This document shows positions 23,768 through 32,744 of a stretch of 32,744 nt of DNA, in pieces. Origin of the DNA: Pseudomonadota bacterium (lineage in GTDB: Bacteria > Pseudomonadota > Alphaproteobacteria > Acetobacterales > Acetobacteraceae). The translations under genes were made by a program, and so were the position numbers. Positions within the stretch are counted from its first letter, which is position 1, and every line of letters begins with the position of its first letter. Location: assembly GCA_021780035.1 (NCBI GenBank), contig JAJXZO010000013.1, forward strand, positions 1 to 32,744, given 5' to 3'. Below the pieces are notes generated by a model, which was not told where the DNA came from, did not search any database, and saw only the letters and a list, made by a program, of their open reading frames with translations.

Positions 23768-25765
23768 TCAGGCGTTCCCCTGCGGAATCGGCAGATCGGT
23801 GATCACGGAATAGATGCGGTAGCAGCGCAGGCACCGGTTCGCTTCCCGGTAGGCGTCCTCGGCGCAAATCGTGCGCTCCACCTCCTCGAACATGCGCCGG
23901 CGCGTCTCGGGCGCGAGTTCTTCGGGAAAGATCCGGTAGAGCGCGCGCACCGGATATTCGATGCTGTCGGAGGCGAGCATCCGGTGCTGGTTCAGGATCT
24001 GCCGCATGCGCGAGCGTGGCGCGAAACGCACATGGCCGAGACGCAGGTAGTCGTCGATGCTGCGCGCAGCCTTCAGCCCCGCCGCCATGGCGTGGATCAG
24101 CGTCGAGGCGCCCGTGGCGCAGTCGCCGCCGGCGAACACGCCCTCGCGCGAGGTGGCGAGGCTCGCCGGCTCCGTGGCGATGCAGTTCCAGCGGTCAAGC
24201 TCGATCCCGTCCGCTTCCGAGAGCACGCCCTCGCGCACCTGCTGGCCGATGGCGGCGATCAGCGTCGTGCAGGCGAGCGCGCTTTCCGTGCCGGGAACCG
24301 GCTCCACGCCGCGGCGCCCGCGCCTGTCCGGGTCGCCCTGGCGCATGGCGACGATTTCCACGCCGCGCACGCGGCCTTCCCCGGCGAGAATGCGGGAGGG
24401 ATTGGCAAGGAAATGGAACACCACGCCCTCGCGCTTCGCCGCCTCGATCTCCTCGTGGTCGGCGGGCATGTCCGCTTCGCTCCGCCGGTACACCACGTGC
24501 ACCGCCTCGGCGCCCATGCGCAGCGCCGAGCGGGCGCAGTCCATGGCGACGTTGCCGCCGCCCACCACCACCACCGTGCCGGCGAGTTGCAGCGGGCGCG
24601 TGCCGGCGACGTGGTCGTGAACCTTGAGCAGGAAGCCGATGCCCGGCTCGTAGCCTTCCATCGCCGGGTCCTCGCCGGCGACGTTGAGCAGCGTGCCCTG
24701 CTGGCAGCCGAGCGCCAGGAACACCGCGCGGTAGCCGCGGGCGAACAGATCGTCGATGCTGAAATTGCGTCCCAGGGCCTGGCCGAACAGGAAACGCCCG
24801 CCGAGCGTGACGATGGTCTCGGCCTCGCGCTGCAACACGTCCTTCGGCAGTCGGTAGCTCGGAATGCCGATCGCTGCCATGCCGCCCGCCTCGTCCATTG
24901 CCTCCAGCACGTTCACCTGATGCCCGCGCAGCAGCAGGTGATAGGCGCAGGAAACGCCGGCCGGACCGGCGCCCACCACCGCCACCGGCATCGGCTTCTC
25001 CATCGGCGCCGCCGCCTGGCTGTGCGTGAACTGCAGCGCCCGCTCTCCCTGTTGCTGGTCGGCGACGTAGCGCTTCAGCGTCTTGATGCCGACGGCGTTG
25101 TCCACGAGGTTGCGCCGGCAGGCCATCTCGCAGAAGCGCACGCAGACGCGTCCGCAGGTGGCGGCCATCGGGTATTTCTGCAGGATGACGCCAAGGGAGT
25201 GCTCGGGCTTGCCGTCGCGGATATAGTCGATGTAGCGCGGCACGTTCACCTTCGAGGGGCAGGCCTCGATGCAGGGCGCGGTCATGTATTCCATGCCGTG
25301 CTGTCCGGGGGCCTTGCCGCGCGCCAGTTCCGCCTCCAGCACGTCGCGGAAGTGTTCGAGCGCGGCGGCAAGCGCGAGGCCGCAGGTCTTGCCCAGCCCG
25401 CAGAGCGAGGTCTCGGTCATCTGCCGCGCCAGCATGCCGATGCCGTCGAGGTCGAGCCGGCTGTTCCTGCCGTGGCGCATGGCGTCTAGGGAATCGCGCA
25501 CCAGCAGCGTGCCCATGCGGCACGGCGTGCACTTGCCGCACGACTGTTCCGCCGCCGTCTTCATGTAGCGCCAGAATGCGTCGATCAGGTTTACCCGCGC
25601 GTCGAACACCAGGAAGCCGCGGTCGCCGAAGAAGGCGCGGATGGCGTTGCCCTCGTTGAATTCGTCCATGCCGCGCAAGGCGGCGAGGGCCTTCGCCTCG
25701 CCCGGCGGCCGGCCGCGGTTGTCGAGCACCTCGCCGTTCCAGAAGCCGTACTCGAGATGGGCCAT
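23768..25765 (-). CDS. NuoF-tail/GltD-like FAD-NAD(P) flavoprotein partner of HydA
   Basis: A 665-residue iron-sulfur flavoprotein joining two modules. After ~70 leader residues comes the C-terminal iron-sulfur part of NuoF (SCGKCTPCRMGT then LCGLGKTC); the FMN/NADH domain of NuoF is absent. A GltD/NfnB-like part follows, with Fe-S cysteines CIEACPSK and CGRVCVRFCEMACRR, the FAD site VAVVGAGPAGVSCAYHL, the NAD(P) site VVVVGGGNVAMDCARS and the FAD-closing GVFAGGDCATGA. A final pair, NRCLRCY, is near the end. It should pass electrons between NAD(P)H and HydA. The start ATG is four bases after hydF; 12 more in-frame codons upstream lack family character. The exact pyridine nucleotide and any electron bifurcation are not decidable here. 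Confidence 0.87.
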   Translation of the reverse strand: MAHLEYGFWNGEVLDNRGRPPGEAKALAALRGMDEFNEGNAIRAFFGDRGFLVFDARVNLIDAFWRYMKTAAEQSCGKCTPCRMGTLLVRDSLDAMRHGRNSRLDLDGIGMLARQMTETSLCGLGKTCGLALAAALEHFRDVLEAELARGKAPGQHGMEYMTAPCIEACPSKVNVPRYIDYIRDGKPEHSLGVILQKYPMAATCGRVCVRFCEMACRRNLVDNAVGIKTLKRYVADQQQGERALQFTHSQAAAPMEKPMPVAVVGAGPAGVSCAYHLLLRGHQVNVLEAMDEAGGMAAIGIPSYRLPKDVLQREAETIVTLGGRFLFGQALGRNFSIDDLFARGYRAVFLALGCQQGTLLNVAGEDPAMEGYEPGIGFLLKVHDHVAGTRPLQLAGTVVVVGGGNVAMDCARSALRMGAEAVHVVYRRSEADMPADHEEIEAAKREGVVFHFLANPSRILAGEGRVRGVEIVAMRQGDPDRRGRRGVEPVPGTESALACTTLIAAIGQQVREGVLSEADGIELDRWNCIATEPASLATSREGVFAGGDCATGASTLIHAMAAGLKAARSIDDYLRLGHVRFAPRSRMRQILNQHRMLASDSIEYPVRALYRIFPEELAPETRRRMFEEVERTICAEDAYREANRCLRCYRIYSVITDLPIPQGNA

Positions 25766-25769
25766 GACT

Positions 25770-27013
25770 CTAGTTACTTTCCTTCCGTGCTTCCGCCGCA
25801 TAGGCCGCGGCCGCCGCCGGGAAGCATTCGAGCACCCGTGGCAGCACGCCCTGCAGCAGCGAGATGGCGACGCCGTAGTTCGTCATCGGCACGCCCTGGC
25901 GTTCGGCCTCCCGCAGCCGCGCCAGCATATGCCGGCGCGTCGTCATGCAGCTGCCGCAGTGGATCACCATGCGGTAGGGCGAAAGGTCGTCGGGCAGGTC
26001 GAAGCCGCCGACGTTGTCGATTTGCAGTTGCACACCGGTGAACTGGCGAAGCCAGCGCGGAATCTTCACCCGGCCGATGTCGTCGGCCAGCGGGCAGTGG
26101 CTACAGGTTTCCGCCACCAGCACGCGATCGCCGGCGCGCAGGCGGTGGATCGCCGCCGCGCCGCGCGCGAGCCTGGCGAGATCGGCCTTGAAACGCGCCA
26201 TGAGGATCGAGAAGGTGGTGAGCGGCACTTCATCGGGCGTGTCGGCGGCGGCCTTCAGCACCACCTGCGAATCGCAGATCACCAGCCGGGGCGGTGCGGA
26301 AAGCCTGCCGAGCGCCTCCCGCAGTTCGCGCTCCTTCACCACCAGGCTCATCGCGTCGGAGTCGAGAATCTCGCGGATCACCTGCACCTGCGGCAGGATC
26401 AGCCGTCCTTTCGGCGCGCCGAGGTCGATCGGCACCACCAACACCGCGAGCGCGCCCGCGGGCAGAAGGTCGCCCACCAGCAGCGGTTCGTCCGCGCCGT
26501 CGGGCGGCGCCAGCGCCGCGATCGCCCGCTTCACGCCGTCGATGTTCTCTCCCGTCAGCGCGGAGGCGCACGCCACCGCGAAGTCGCAGGCCCGCGCGCG
26601 TTCCACGTCGGCCGCCACCGGCGGCGCGAGGTCGGACTTGTTGAACAGAACGAGGGTGGGCGTCGCCGCCGCGCGCAGCGAAGCGGCCAGCGCCGCCTCG
26701 GGCGCGCCGAAGCCCTCGCCACCGCACACCAGCAGCGCAAGGTCCACCCGCTCCAGCACCGCCCGCGAGCGGCGCACCCGCGCATGGCCCAGTTCGCCTT
26801 CGTCGTCGATGCCGGCGGTATCGACGAACACCACCGGCCCCAAGCCGTCGAGTTCGTAGGATTTTTCCACCGGGTCGGTGGTGGTGCCCGGCTCGGCGGA
26901 GACGATCGCCGCGCCCTGCCCGGTCAGCGCATTCAGCAGGCTCGACTTGCCGGCGTTGCGCCGCCCGAACAGGCCGATGTGCCGGCGCAGGCTTTTCAAC
27001 GTGCCGATAGCGT

Positions 27014-27017
<4 letters not shown>
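25770..27017 (-). CDS. hydF: [FeFe]-hydrogenase maturation GTPase HydF
   Basis: A 415-residue scaffold GTPase on which the diiron subcluster of the H-cluster is assembled before transfer to HydA. The N-terminal GTPase has GRRNAGKSSLLNAL (P-loop), DTAG and NKSD. The C-terminal cluster-binding domain has CSH (in ETCSHCPLADD) and HCGSC, the family's CxH...HCxxC ligands. The start overlaps the lyase stop by four bases (ATGA). Presence with hydE and hydA in one operon supports an active maturation system, although hydG is not within the window. Confidence 0.95.
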
Positions 27018-28422
<1,405 letters not shown>

Positions 28423-28426
<4 letters not shown>

Positions 28427-30141
28427 GTCGCCATCGCCTCGAAAAGGGAGGCGCGCAGGTCCACCTTCCGCGGGCACATGCCGATATCGAGCAGGAATTT
28501 CTCGTCGGCGGCGAGCGAGGCGAGGTCGGCGTCGGTCAGCGTGGTGAACGGCGTCTGCCACTTGTAGAGTTCGGCTCCATCGGCGGCGCCGAGCTTGTTG
28601 GCCGCGCAGCCGATGGCGATGGCCTGCGCCGGGTTCGTCTTCACGAAGGCCACTGCTTCCCGCTGCGCCGCCTTGTAGAGCCGCACGAGGCCGGGGTTGC
28701 GCGTCACCAGGGTTTCGCTCGCGCACGCCACGTTCACCGGGGCGATCAGCCGCTCCGGCGTCGGCACCTCGTGCGCCCCGGCCCGCTTCGCCGCGAGAAT
28801 CAGGTCGGCTGCCGGCACCGCCGCATCCACGCGCCCGACCAGCAGCGCCGCGTACATCTGCGGGAACGGCATGTCGATGATGGTCACGCCGGCAAGCGGC
28901 ACACGCGCGCGCTGCAATGCCTCGATCAGCAACTGTTCCGTAACCGTTCCTTTCAGCACGGCGACGGTGCGCCCGCGGAGGTCACTCACGGCGCGAATTT
29001 CCGGTTTCATCGTCATGATGGCGGCGATGCGGTTCACGCGCGCCGCCCCGGCGACGATGCGCATCGGGTTGCCGTTGGCGAGCGCGAGAATCACCGAGAT
29101 CGGGTTCACCACCGAGGCGATGTCGAGCGACCCGGAAGCCATCGCCTCGGCCTGCACCACGCCCGAGGTGATGTCGTGCCAGCGCACGGAAATGCCGAGC
29201 GGACGGAGGCGCTTTTCCAGCAGCCCCCGCTCGCGCATGACGATCTGCGCCACGTTGAAGGGGCGCAGCACGGTGGAGACGTTGAGCACGGCTGGCGTCG
29301 CGCTCGCGGGCCGGACGATGGCGGCGGCAGCGAGGCCGAGCGCGCCGCCGAGCAGGCGGCGGCGGGTGGGGCTGGGGCTCACGTGCAGGGTCGTCACGGT
29401 GGTCTCCTGGGATGCGCGCACGGGCGGCGCGAGGGCGGCAAGGTCGTGCAGAAGCGTTTCCTCGAGCAGTCGCGCGTCGGCACCCGCTCCGAGCGCGACG
29501 GTGGCGGCGATGCGGCCCCGCCCGAGCAGCGAGGCGCGGTCGGCAAGGCGCACCGCTTCGGCGACGTCGTGCGTCACCAGGAGCGTGGTGTGCGGAAAGC
29601 TCAGCCGCAGCCTGGAAAGTTCGTCCTGCATGGCGCGGCGCGTCAGCGCGTCGAGCGCGCCGAGCGGCTCGTCGAGCAGCAGCACGTCCGGCTCGCGCAG
29701 CAGGGCGCGGGCAAGGGCGGCACGCTGCGCCATGCCGCCGGAAAGCTCGGCGGGGCGAAGGGCGGCACAGCCGCCAAGCCCCACGGCGTCGAGCATGGCG
29801 GCGATCCTCTCCTCGCGCGCGGCGGGCGGAAGCGGCGAGCGGCGAAGCGCGAGGGCAAGGTTTTCGCGAACGCTCGCCCACGGCAGCAGGCGCGGCTCCT
29901 GGAACATCACGGAAATGCGCGGACGCACGTTGTCGTTACCGAAACGAACGGCGCCGCGGTCGGCGGTGTCGAGCCCGGCGAGGATGCGCAACAGCGTGGT
30001 CTTGCCGCAGCCGCTGAAGCCGAGCAGCGCGTGCACCTCGCCCGCCGTCACGGTAAGGTCGAGCCCTTCCAGCACGCGCCGCCGCCCGCCGTCGGGCGCG
30101 GCGAAGGTCTTGCACAGGCCACGGATCTCAATCGGCCGCAT
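28423..30141 (-). CDS. ABC ATPase and SsuA/NrtA-like binding protein in one reading frame
   Basis: A 572-codon open frame. Residues 1-240 are an ABC ATPase of nitrate/sulfonate/taurine type with GFSGCGKTTLL, QEPRLLPW, LSGGMAQR, VLLLDEPLGALD and the switch LLVTHD. With no stop between, a substrate-binding protein of the NMT1/SsuA kind follows, opening with a twin-arginine-like signal (TRRRLLGGALGLAAAA). A cytoplasmic ATPase ahead of an export signal is odd. An in-frame GTG at 29397 has a strong ribosome site and could give the 324-residue binding protein separately. So this may be two overlapping products, a true fusion, or a lost stop codon. It lies between hydE/permease and the aspA-like gene, overlapping both. 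The transported compound is unknown. Confidence 0.8.
29395..29408 (-). promoter_or_regulatory. Internal ribosome site and GTG start for binding protein
   Basis: On the minus strand AGGAGA (29408-29403) stands five bases before GTG (29397-29395), in frame with the ABC ATPase. From here the product is 324 residues and begins 14 codons before the twin-arginine pair, the normal layout of an exported binding protein. Confidence 0.6.
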
Positions 30142-30904
30142 GCGCGCTCCTTCCGCCCGGAAACAGGCGCGCCAGCGCCAGGAACCCGTAGTCGGCGAGA
30201 AAGCCGAGCGTGCCGATCACCAGGATGCCCGCGTACACGCGGTCGGTGCGGGCGATCGCCTGCGAATCCATGACCAGGAAGCCGAGACCGACGGATGTGG
30301 CGATCAGTTCGGCGCCGACCAGGGCGCGCCAGCAGTTGCTGAAGGCGAGCCGCAGCCCGGCGACAAACACCGGCAGCGCCGCCGGCAGCACCACGAAGCG
30401 CAGGCGCTCGGCCGGCGAAAGATCGAGGGAGCGCGCCATTTCCAGCAGGCGCGGCGGCACGCCCCGCAGCCCGGCCACGGTGTTGAGCAGCACCGGAAAG
30501 AAGGCGGCCAGCACGATCACGGCCCATTTCGCTGCCTCGCCGATGCCGAACCACAGCACCAGCAGCGGCAGCACCGCGAGCGGCGGCGTGGCGCGCAGGA
30601 AATCGAGCGGAAATCGCAACAGCCTCTCGACCGCCTCGAACCGCACGAGCAATGCCGCGAGCGGTACGGCCGTCGCCACGGTGGCGACAAACCCGATCGC
30701 CACCCTGCCGGCGCTGGCGCCCACGTCGCGGAGAAGTTCGCCGGAACGCGCCATCTCCATCGCCGCCCGCAGCACCGCGACGGGCGAAGGCAGCAGGAAG
30801 GCATTGGCCAGGCCGGTGCGCGACGCCGCTTCCCAGCCGAACAGGATGAGAGCCGGCAGCGCGGCGCCGGCGAGCAGGGCCCGGAACGGTTCCGGACGGT
30901 TCAT
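30128..30904 (-). CDS. ABC transporter permease (SsuC/TauC type)
   Basis: A 258-residue inner-membrane permease with about six TM helices. The ATPase-coupling loop reads EMARSLDLSPAERLRFVVLPAALP, the EAA motif of the sulfonate/nitrate/taurine importer family. It starts in a four-base ATGA overlap with the hydE stop, and its end overlaps the ATPase start by 14 bases. Together with the ATPase and binding protein it makes a complete importer inside the hydrogenase maturation operon. Substrate unknown; family members take up alkanesulfonates, taurine, nitrate, thiamine precursors and aromatic acids. Confidence 0.9.
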   Translation of the reverse strand: MNRPEPFRALLAGAALPALILFGWEAASRTGLANAFLLPSPVAVLRAAMEMARSGELLRDVGASAGRVAIGFVATVATAVPLAALLVRFEAVERLLRFPLDFLRATPPLAVLPLLVLWFGIGEAAKWAVIVLAAFFPVLLNTVAGLRGVPPRLLEMARSLDLSPAERLRFVVLPAALPVFVAGLRLAFSNCWRALVGAELIATSVGLGFLVMDSQAIARTDRVYAGILVIGTLGFLADYGFLALARLFPGGRSAHAAD

Positions 30905-31932
30905 GCCGTGCCCGCCGCCACGAGCCGCAGCGCATGGCCGGGGCCGCTGGCCACCGGGCGGCCGAGCCGCGACATGCGGGCGGCGAAAACGCCGTGGTCC
31001 TCGCCATCCAGGCCGGGCTTGCCGGGGTAGAGCTGGTAGTCATTCTTGTGGCGCAACGGCGTCACGTTCGGCATGAACACGTCGGCGCCGCGCCGAAGCG
31101 CGAGGTCGCGGCCGGGAGGCTCGCGGAACACCGCGTCGTAGGCGGTGGTCGCCGGAATATGCGCGCGCGGGTTGAACTGGCGCAGCACGGCGAGCGCCAC
31201 GAAGTGCATCTCCGGGTCGTCCGCGTAGGCGTTGCGGCAGCCGGCGAGCGGCGTATCCGGGTGCGCAATGAACGGCCCGATGCCGATCATGTCGAGGTCG
31301 AGATCGCGGCAAAGCATGATGTTGCGCGCCAGCGTTTCCACCGTCTCGCCCGGCAGGCCGATCATGAAGCCGCTGCCCACCTGCACGCCAAGCGCCCGCA
31401 GGTGTTCCAGGCACGCGATCCGCGCGGCGAAGTCGCAGTCCGGGTGGAGCCTTGCGAACAGGGCGGCATCGGTGGTCTCGAAGCGCAGCAGGTAGCGGTC
31501 CATGCCGCAGTCGCGCCAATAGGCGTAGGTTGCGCGCGGCCGGTTGCCGACGGAAAGGGTGACGGCGAGCGGCGTTTCGCGCTTGATGCGGGCGATCAGC
31601 CGGCCGAGCCGGCGGTCGGCGGATACAGAGGGTGCCTCGCCCGATTGCAGGACGATGGTGTGCAGCCCGAGCGCGGGCATGCCGCGCGCCACCGCCAGAA
31701 TCTCGTCGTCGTCGAGACGGTAGCGGCGCAATCCGCCGTTGCCGGCGCGGATGCCGCAATAATGGCAATCGTTGCCGCAGACGTTGGAGAACTCGACGAT
31801 GCCGCGCAGGAACACGGCATCGCCCATTATCTGCTGCCGCAGCGTGTCGGCGCGCTGGTAGAGCGCTGCGCGTTCGGCGCCCCGCACGCGCAGCAACTCC
31901 ACCGCCGTCCTGCTCTGGAGCCATGCGTGCAT
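30901..31932 (-). CDS. hydE: [FeFe]-hydrogenase maturation radical SAM protein HydE
   Basis: A 343-residue radical SAM enzyme acting on the iron-cysteine synthon during assembly of the H-cluster diiron site. The cluster motif is CGNDCHYCGIR with Cys52, 56 and 59, preceded by the HydE-typical VEFSNV. HTIVLQSGE, RFETTD, GFMIGLPGET and GIGPFIAHPDTPL are further HydE/BioB-family blocks. The TIM barrel is complete and length normal. It heads the operon; the ribosome site before its ATG is weak. An FNR-like box lies about 70 bases upstream. PylB is the nearest alternative, excluded by hydF and hydA in the same operon. Confidence 0.95.
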   Translation of the reverse strand: MHAWLQSRTAVELLRVRGAERAALYQRADTLRQQIMGDAVFLRGIVEFSNVCGNDCHYCGIRAGNGGLRRYRLDDDEILAVARGMPALGLHTIVLQSGEAPSVSADRRLGRLIARIKRETPLAVTLSVGNRPRATYAYWRDCGMDRYLLRFETTDAALFARLHPDCDFAARIACLEHLRALGVQVGSGFMIGLPGETVETLARNIMLCRDLDLDMIGIGPFIAHPDTPLAGCRNAYADDPEMHFVALAVLRQFNPRAHIPATTAYDAVFREPPGRDLALRRGADVFMPNVTPLRHKNDYQLYPGKPGLDGEDHGVFAARMSRLGRPVASGPGHALRLVAAGTA

Positions 31933-31996
31933 AGCAACTTGTCCACCGCGTCAGCCGGTTCACGCATAGGCAGACACCCACGGCGGTCGCTCCGCA

Positions 31997-32010
31997 TTGC
32001 GGCAGATCAA
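31997..32010. promoter_or_regulatory. Possible FNR/FixK-type box upstream of hydE
   Basis: TTGCGGCAGATCAA fits TTGAT-N4-ATCAA at 8 of 10 defined positions, with one perfect half-site. Its centre is about 71 bases upstream of the hydE ATG, reasonable for a class II anaerobic activator site. On the minus strand a weak -10-like CCTATG lies at 31970-31965. Oxygen-controlled expression of a [FeFe]-hydrogenase would be expected; the site itself is unproven. Confidence 0.35.
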
Positions 32011-32127
32011 AGTCATCGGCGTAGAAAACGCGGCTTCATATCGCGTGATTCCGCCGACGGCTTCGGGACTACGAGAAAATCAGGAAAAAGCGCGGAATTC
32101 TCCACTTTCGCCGCCGAAGTTTCCAAT

Positions 32128-32142
32128 CTTTTCAAGTAAAAG
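32128..32142. repeat. AT-rich inverted repeat
   Basis: CTTTT and AAAAG are perfect 5-base arms around CAAGT, in a locally AT-rich stretch between hydE and comM. Read on the minus strand it supplies a CTTTT run following the larger inverted repeat downstream of comM. Confidence 0.35.
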
Positions 32143-32151
32143 CGTTGCCGC

Positions 32152-32200
32152 CGGCATGACAGCCATGCGTTACGCGAGCCGTTCGCCTGATGTCATGCCG
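32152..32200 (-). terminator. 10-base inverted repeat downstream of comM, possible terminator
   Basis: CGGCATGACA (32152-32161) and TGTCATGCCG (32191-32200) are perfect 10-base arms separated by 29 bases that can form a smaller inner stem (GCGA/TCGC). On the minus strand it begins 27 bases after the comM stop and is followed nine bases later by CTTTT. The long loop is unlike a classic intrinsic terminator; an operator or REP-like element is an alternative. Confidence 0.35.
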
Positions 32201-32226
32201 CCAGGGAATGGTGCCGCCGGCGGCGC

Positions 32227-32744
32227 CTAGCGCAGCCGCGCCGGCGGGCGATGGCGGAAGGCCAGCGCTTCGGCCACGTCGCGGCGGCGGATGGCGTCCG
32301 CTCCGGCAAGATCGGCGATGGTGCGCGCCACCCTGAGAGTGCGGGTGAAGCCGCGTGGGGAGAGGCGGAGCTTTTCCGCCGCCTGCTCGGCGAGTTCGCG
32401 CGCCTCCGCCAGCAGCCGCAATTTCTGCGGGTTCGCCTCGGCGTTGGTCGCCGCCTCCGCCTCCTCGCCCCGCGCGCGCTGGCGTTCGCGCGCCTCCGCC
32501 ACCCGCGCCGCCACCGGCGCGCTCGCCTCGCCCGCGGGGGCGCGGGAGAGTTCGGACGGGCTGGTGGGCTGCACGTCCACGAACAGATCGATGCGGTCGA
32601 GCAGCGGCCCGGAAAGCCGGCTCTGATATTCCTCGGCGCAGCGTGGCGCGCGCCCGCACTCGCGCCCCGCCCCGCCGAGCCAGCCGCAGCGACAGGGGTT
32701 CATCGCCGCCACCAGCAGGAAGCGCGACGGATAGGTGACGTGCG
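32227..32744 (-). CDS. comM: YifB/ComM-type Mg-chelatase-like AAA+ ATPase, C-terminal part
   Basis: The 3' part of a gene whose 5' portion lies beyond the right edge. The visible frame reads VTYPSRFLLVAAMNPCRCGW, then zinc-site cysteines (CGRAPRC), RLSGPLLDRIDLFVDVQP with the sensor/arginine-finger region of the family, and the helical C-terminal domain LSPRGFTRTLRVARTIADL with FRH near the end. In transformable bacteria ComM is a branch-migration helicase helping integrate incoming DNA. No truncation apart from the window edge is evident. It is separated from hydE by about 290 bases and appears unrelated to it. Confidence 0.93.
   Translation of the reverse strand, partial: HVTYPSRFLLVAAMNPCRCGWLGGAGRECGRAPRCAEEYQSRLSGPLLDRIDLFVDVQPTSPSELSRAPAGEASAPVAARVAEARERQRARGEEAEAATNAEANPQKLRLLAEARELAEQAAEKLRLSPRGFTRTLRVARTIADLAGADAIRRRDVAEALAFRHRPPARLR

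Overview
The window is high-GC bacterial DNA, densely packed with overlapping start and stop codons, from a Gram-negative bacterium. LptF/LptG permeases, a GcvR-like double-ACT protein and a YifB/ComM-type ATPase all point to Pseudomonadota. The LptF and LptG sequences look more beta/gamma-like than alpha-like, but I cannot fix the class. No rRNA, tRNA, transposase or CRISPR array is visible.

Region 1 (about 45-16508) reads as one sphingolipid locus. It holds the five functions used for ceramide synthesis in Caulobacter-type bacteria: acyl-ACP synthetase, CerR-like reductase, dedicated ACP, serine palmitoyltransferase and a GNAT-fold ceramide synthase. Beside them is a translationally coupled inositol module: myo-inositol-phosphate synthase, a nucleotidyltransferase resembling inositol-phosphate cytidylyltransferase, and a CDP-alcohol phosphotransferase with an intact motif. 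Three unlike glycosyltransferases (GT4, a GPI-mannosyltransferase-like GT22, and a DXD-type GT32-like enzyme), a radical SAM enzyme of unknown function and an LptF/LptG pair complete it. My inference is a pathway in which ceramide is made, receives inositol phosphate from CDP-inositol, is glycosylated, and is exported to the outer membrane. This would be a bacterial counterpart of eukaryotic glycosyl-inositol-phosphoceramides, with a different headgroup chemistry.

Region 2 (16811-21717) is serine and amino-acid metabolism. A GcvR-like ACT protein and L-serine ammonia-lyase lie on the plus strand. Convergent to them is a MFS transporter - M20 amidohydrolase - MarR regulator group.

Region 3 (21935-31932, minus strand) is a [FeFe]-hydrogenase operon, in transcription order hydE - ABC permease - ABC ATPase/substrate-binding protein in one reading frame - aspA-like lyase - hydF - NuoF/GltD-like flavoprotein - hydA. 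The ABC transporter inside a maturation operon, its in-frame ATPase/binding-protein arrangement and the lack of hydG within the window are the unusual points. A possible FNR/FixK-type box lies upstream of hydE. The right edge carries the 3' part of a comM/yifB gene, followed by several inverted repeats.
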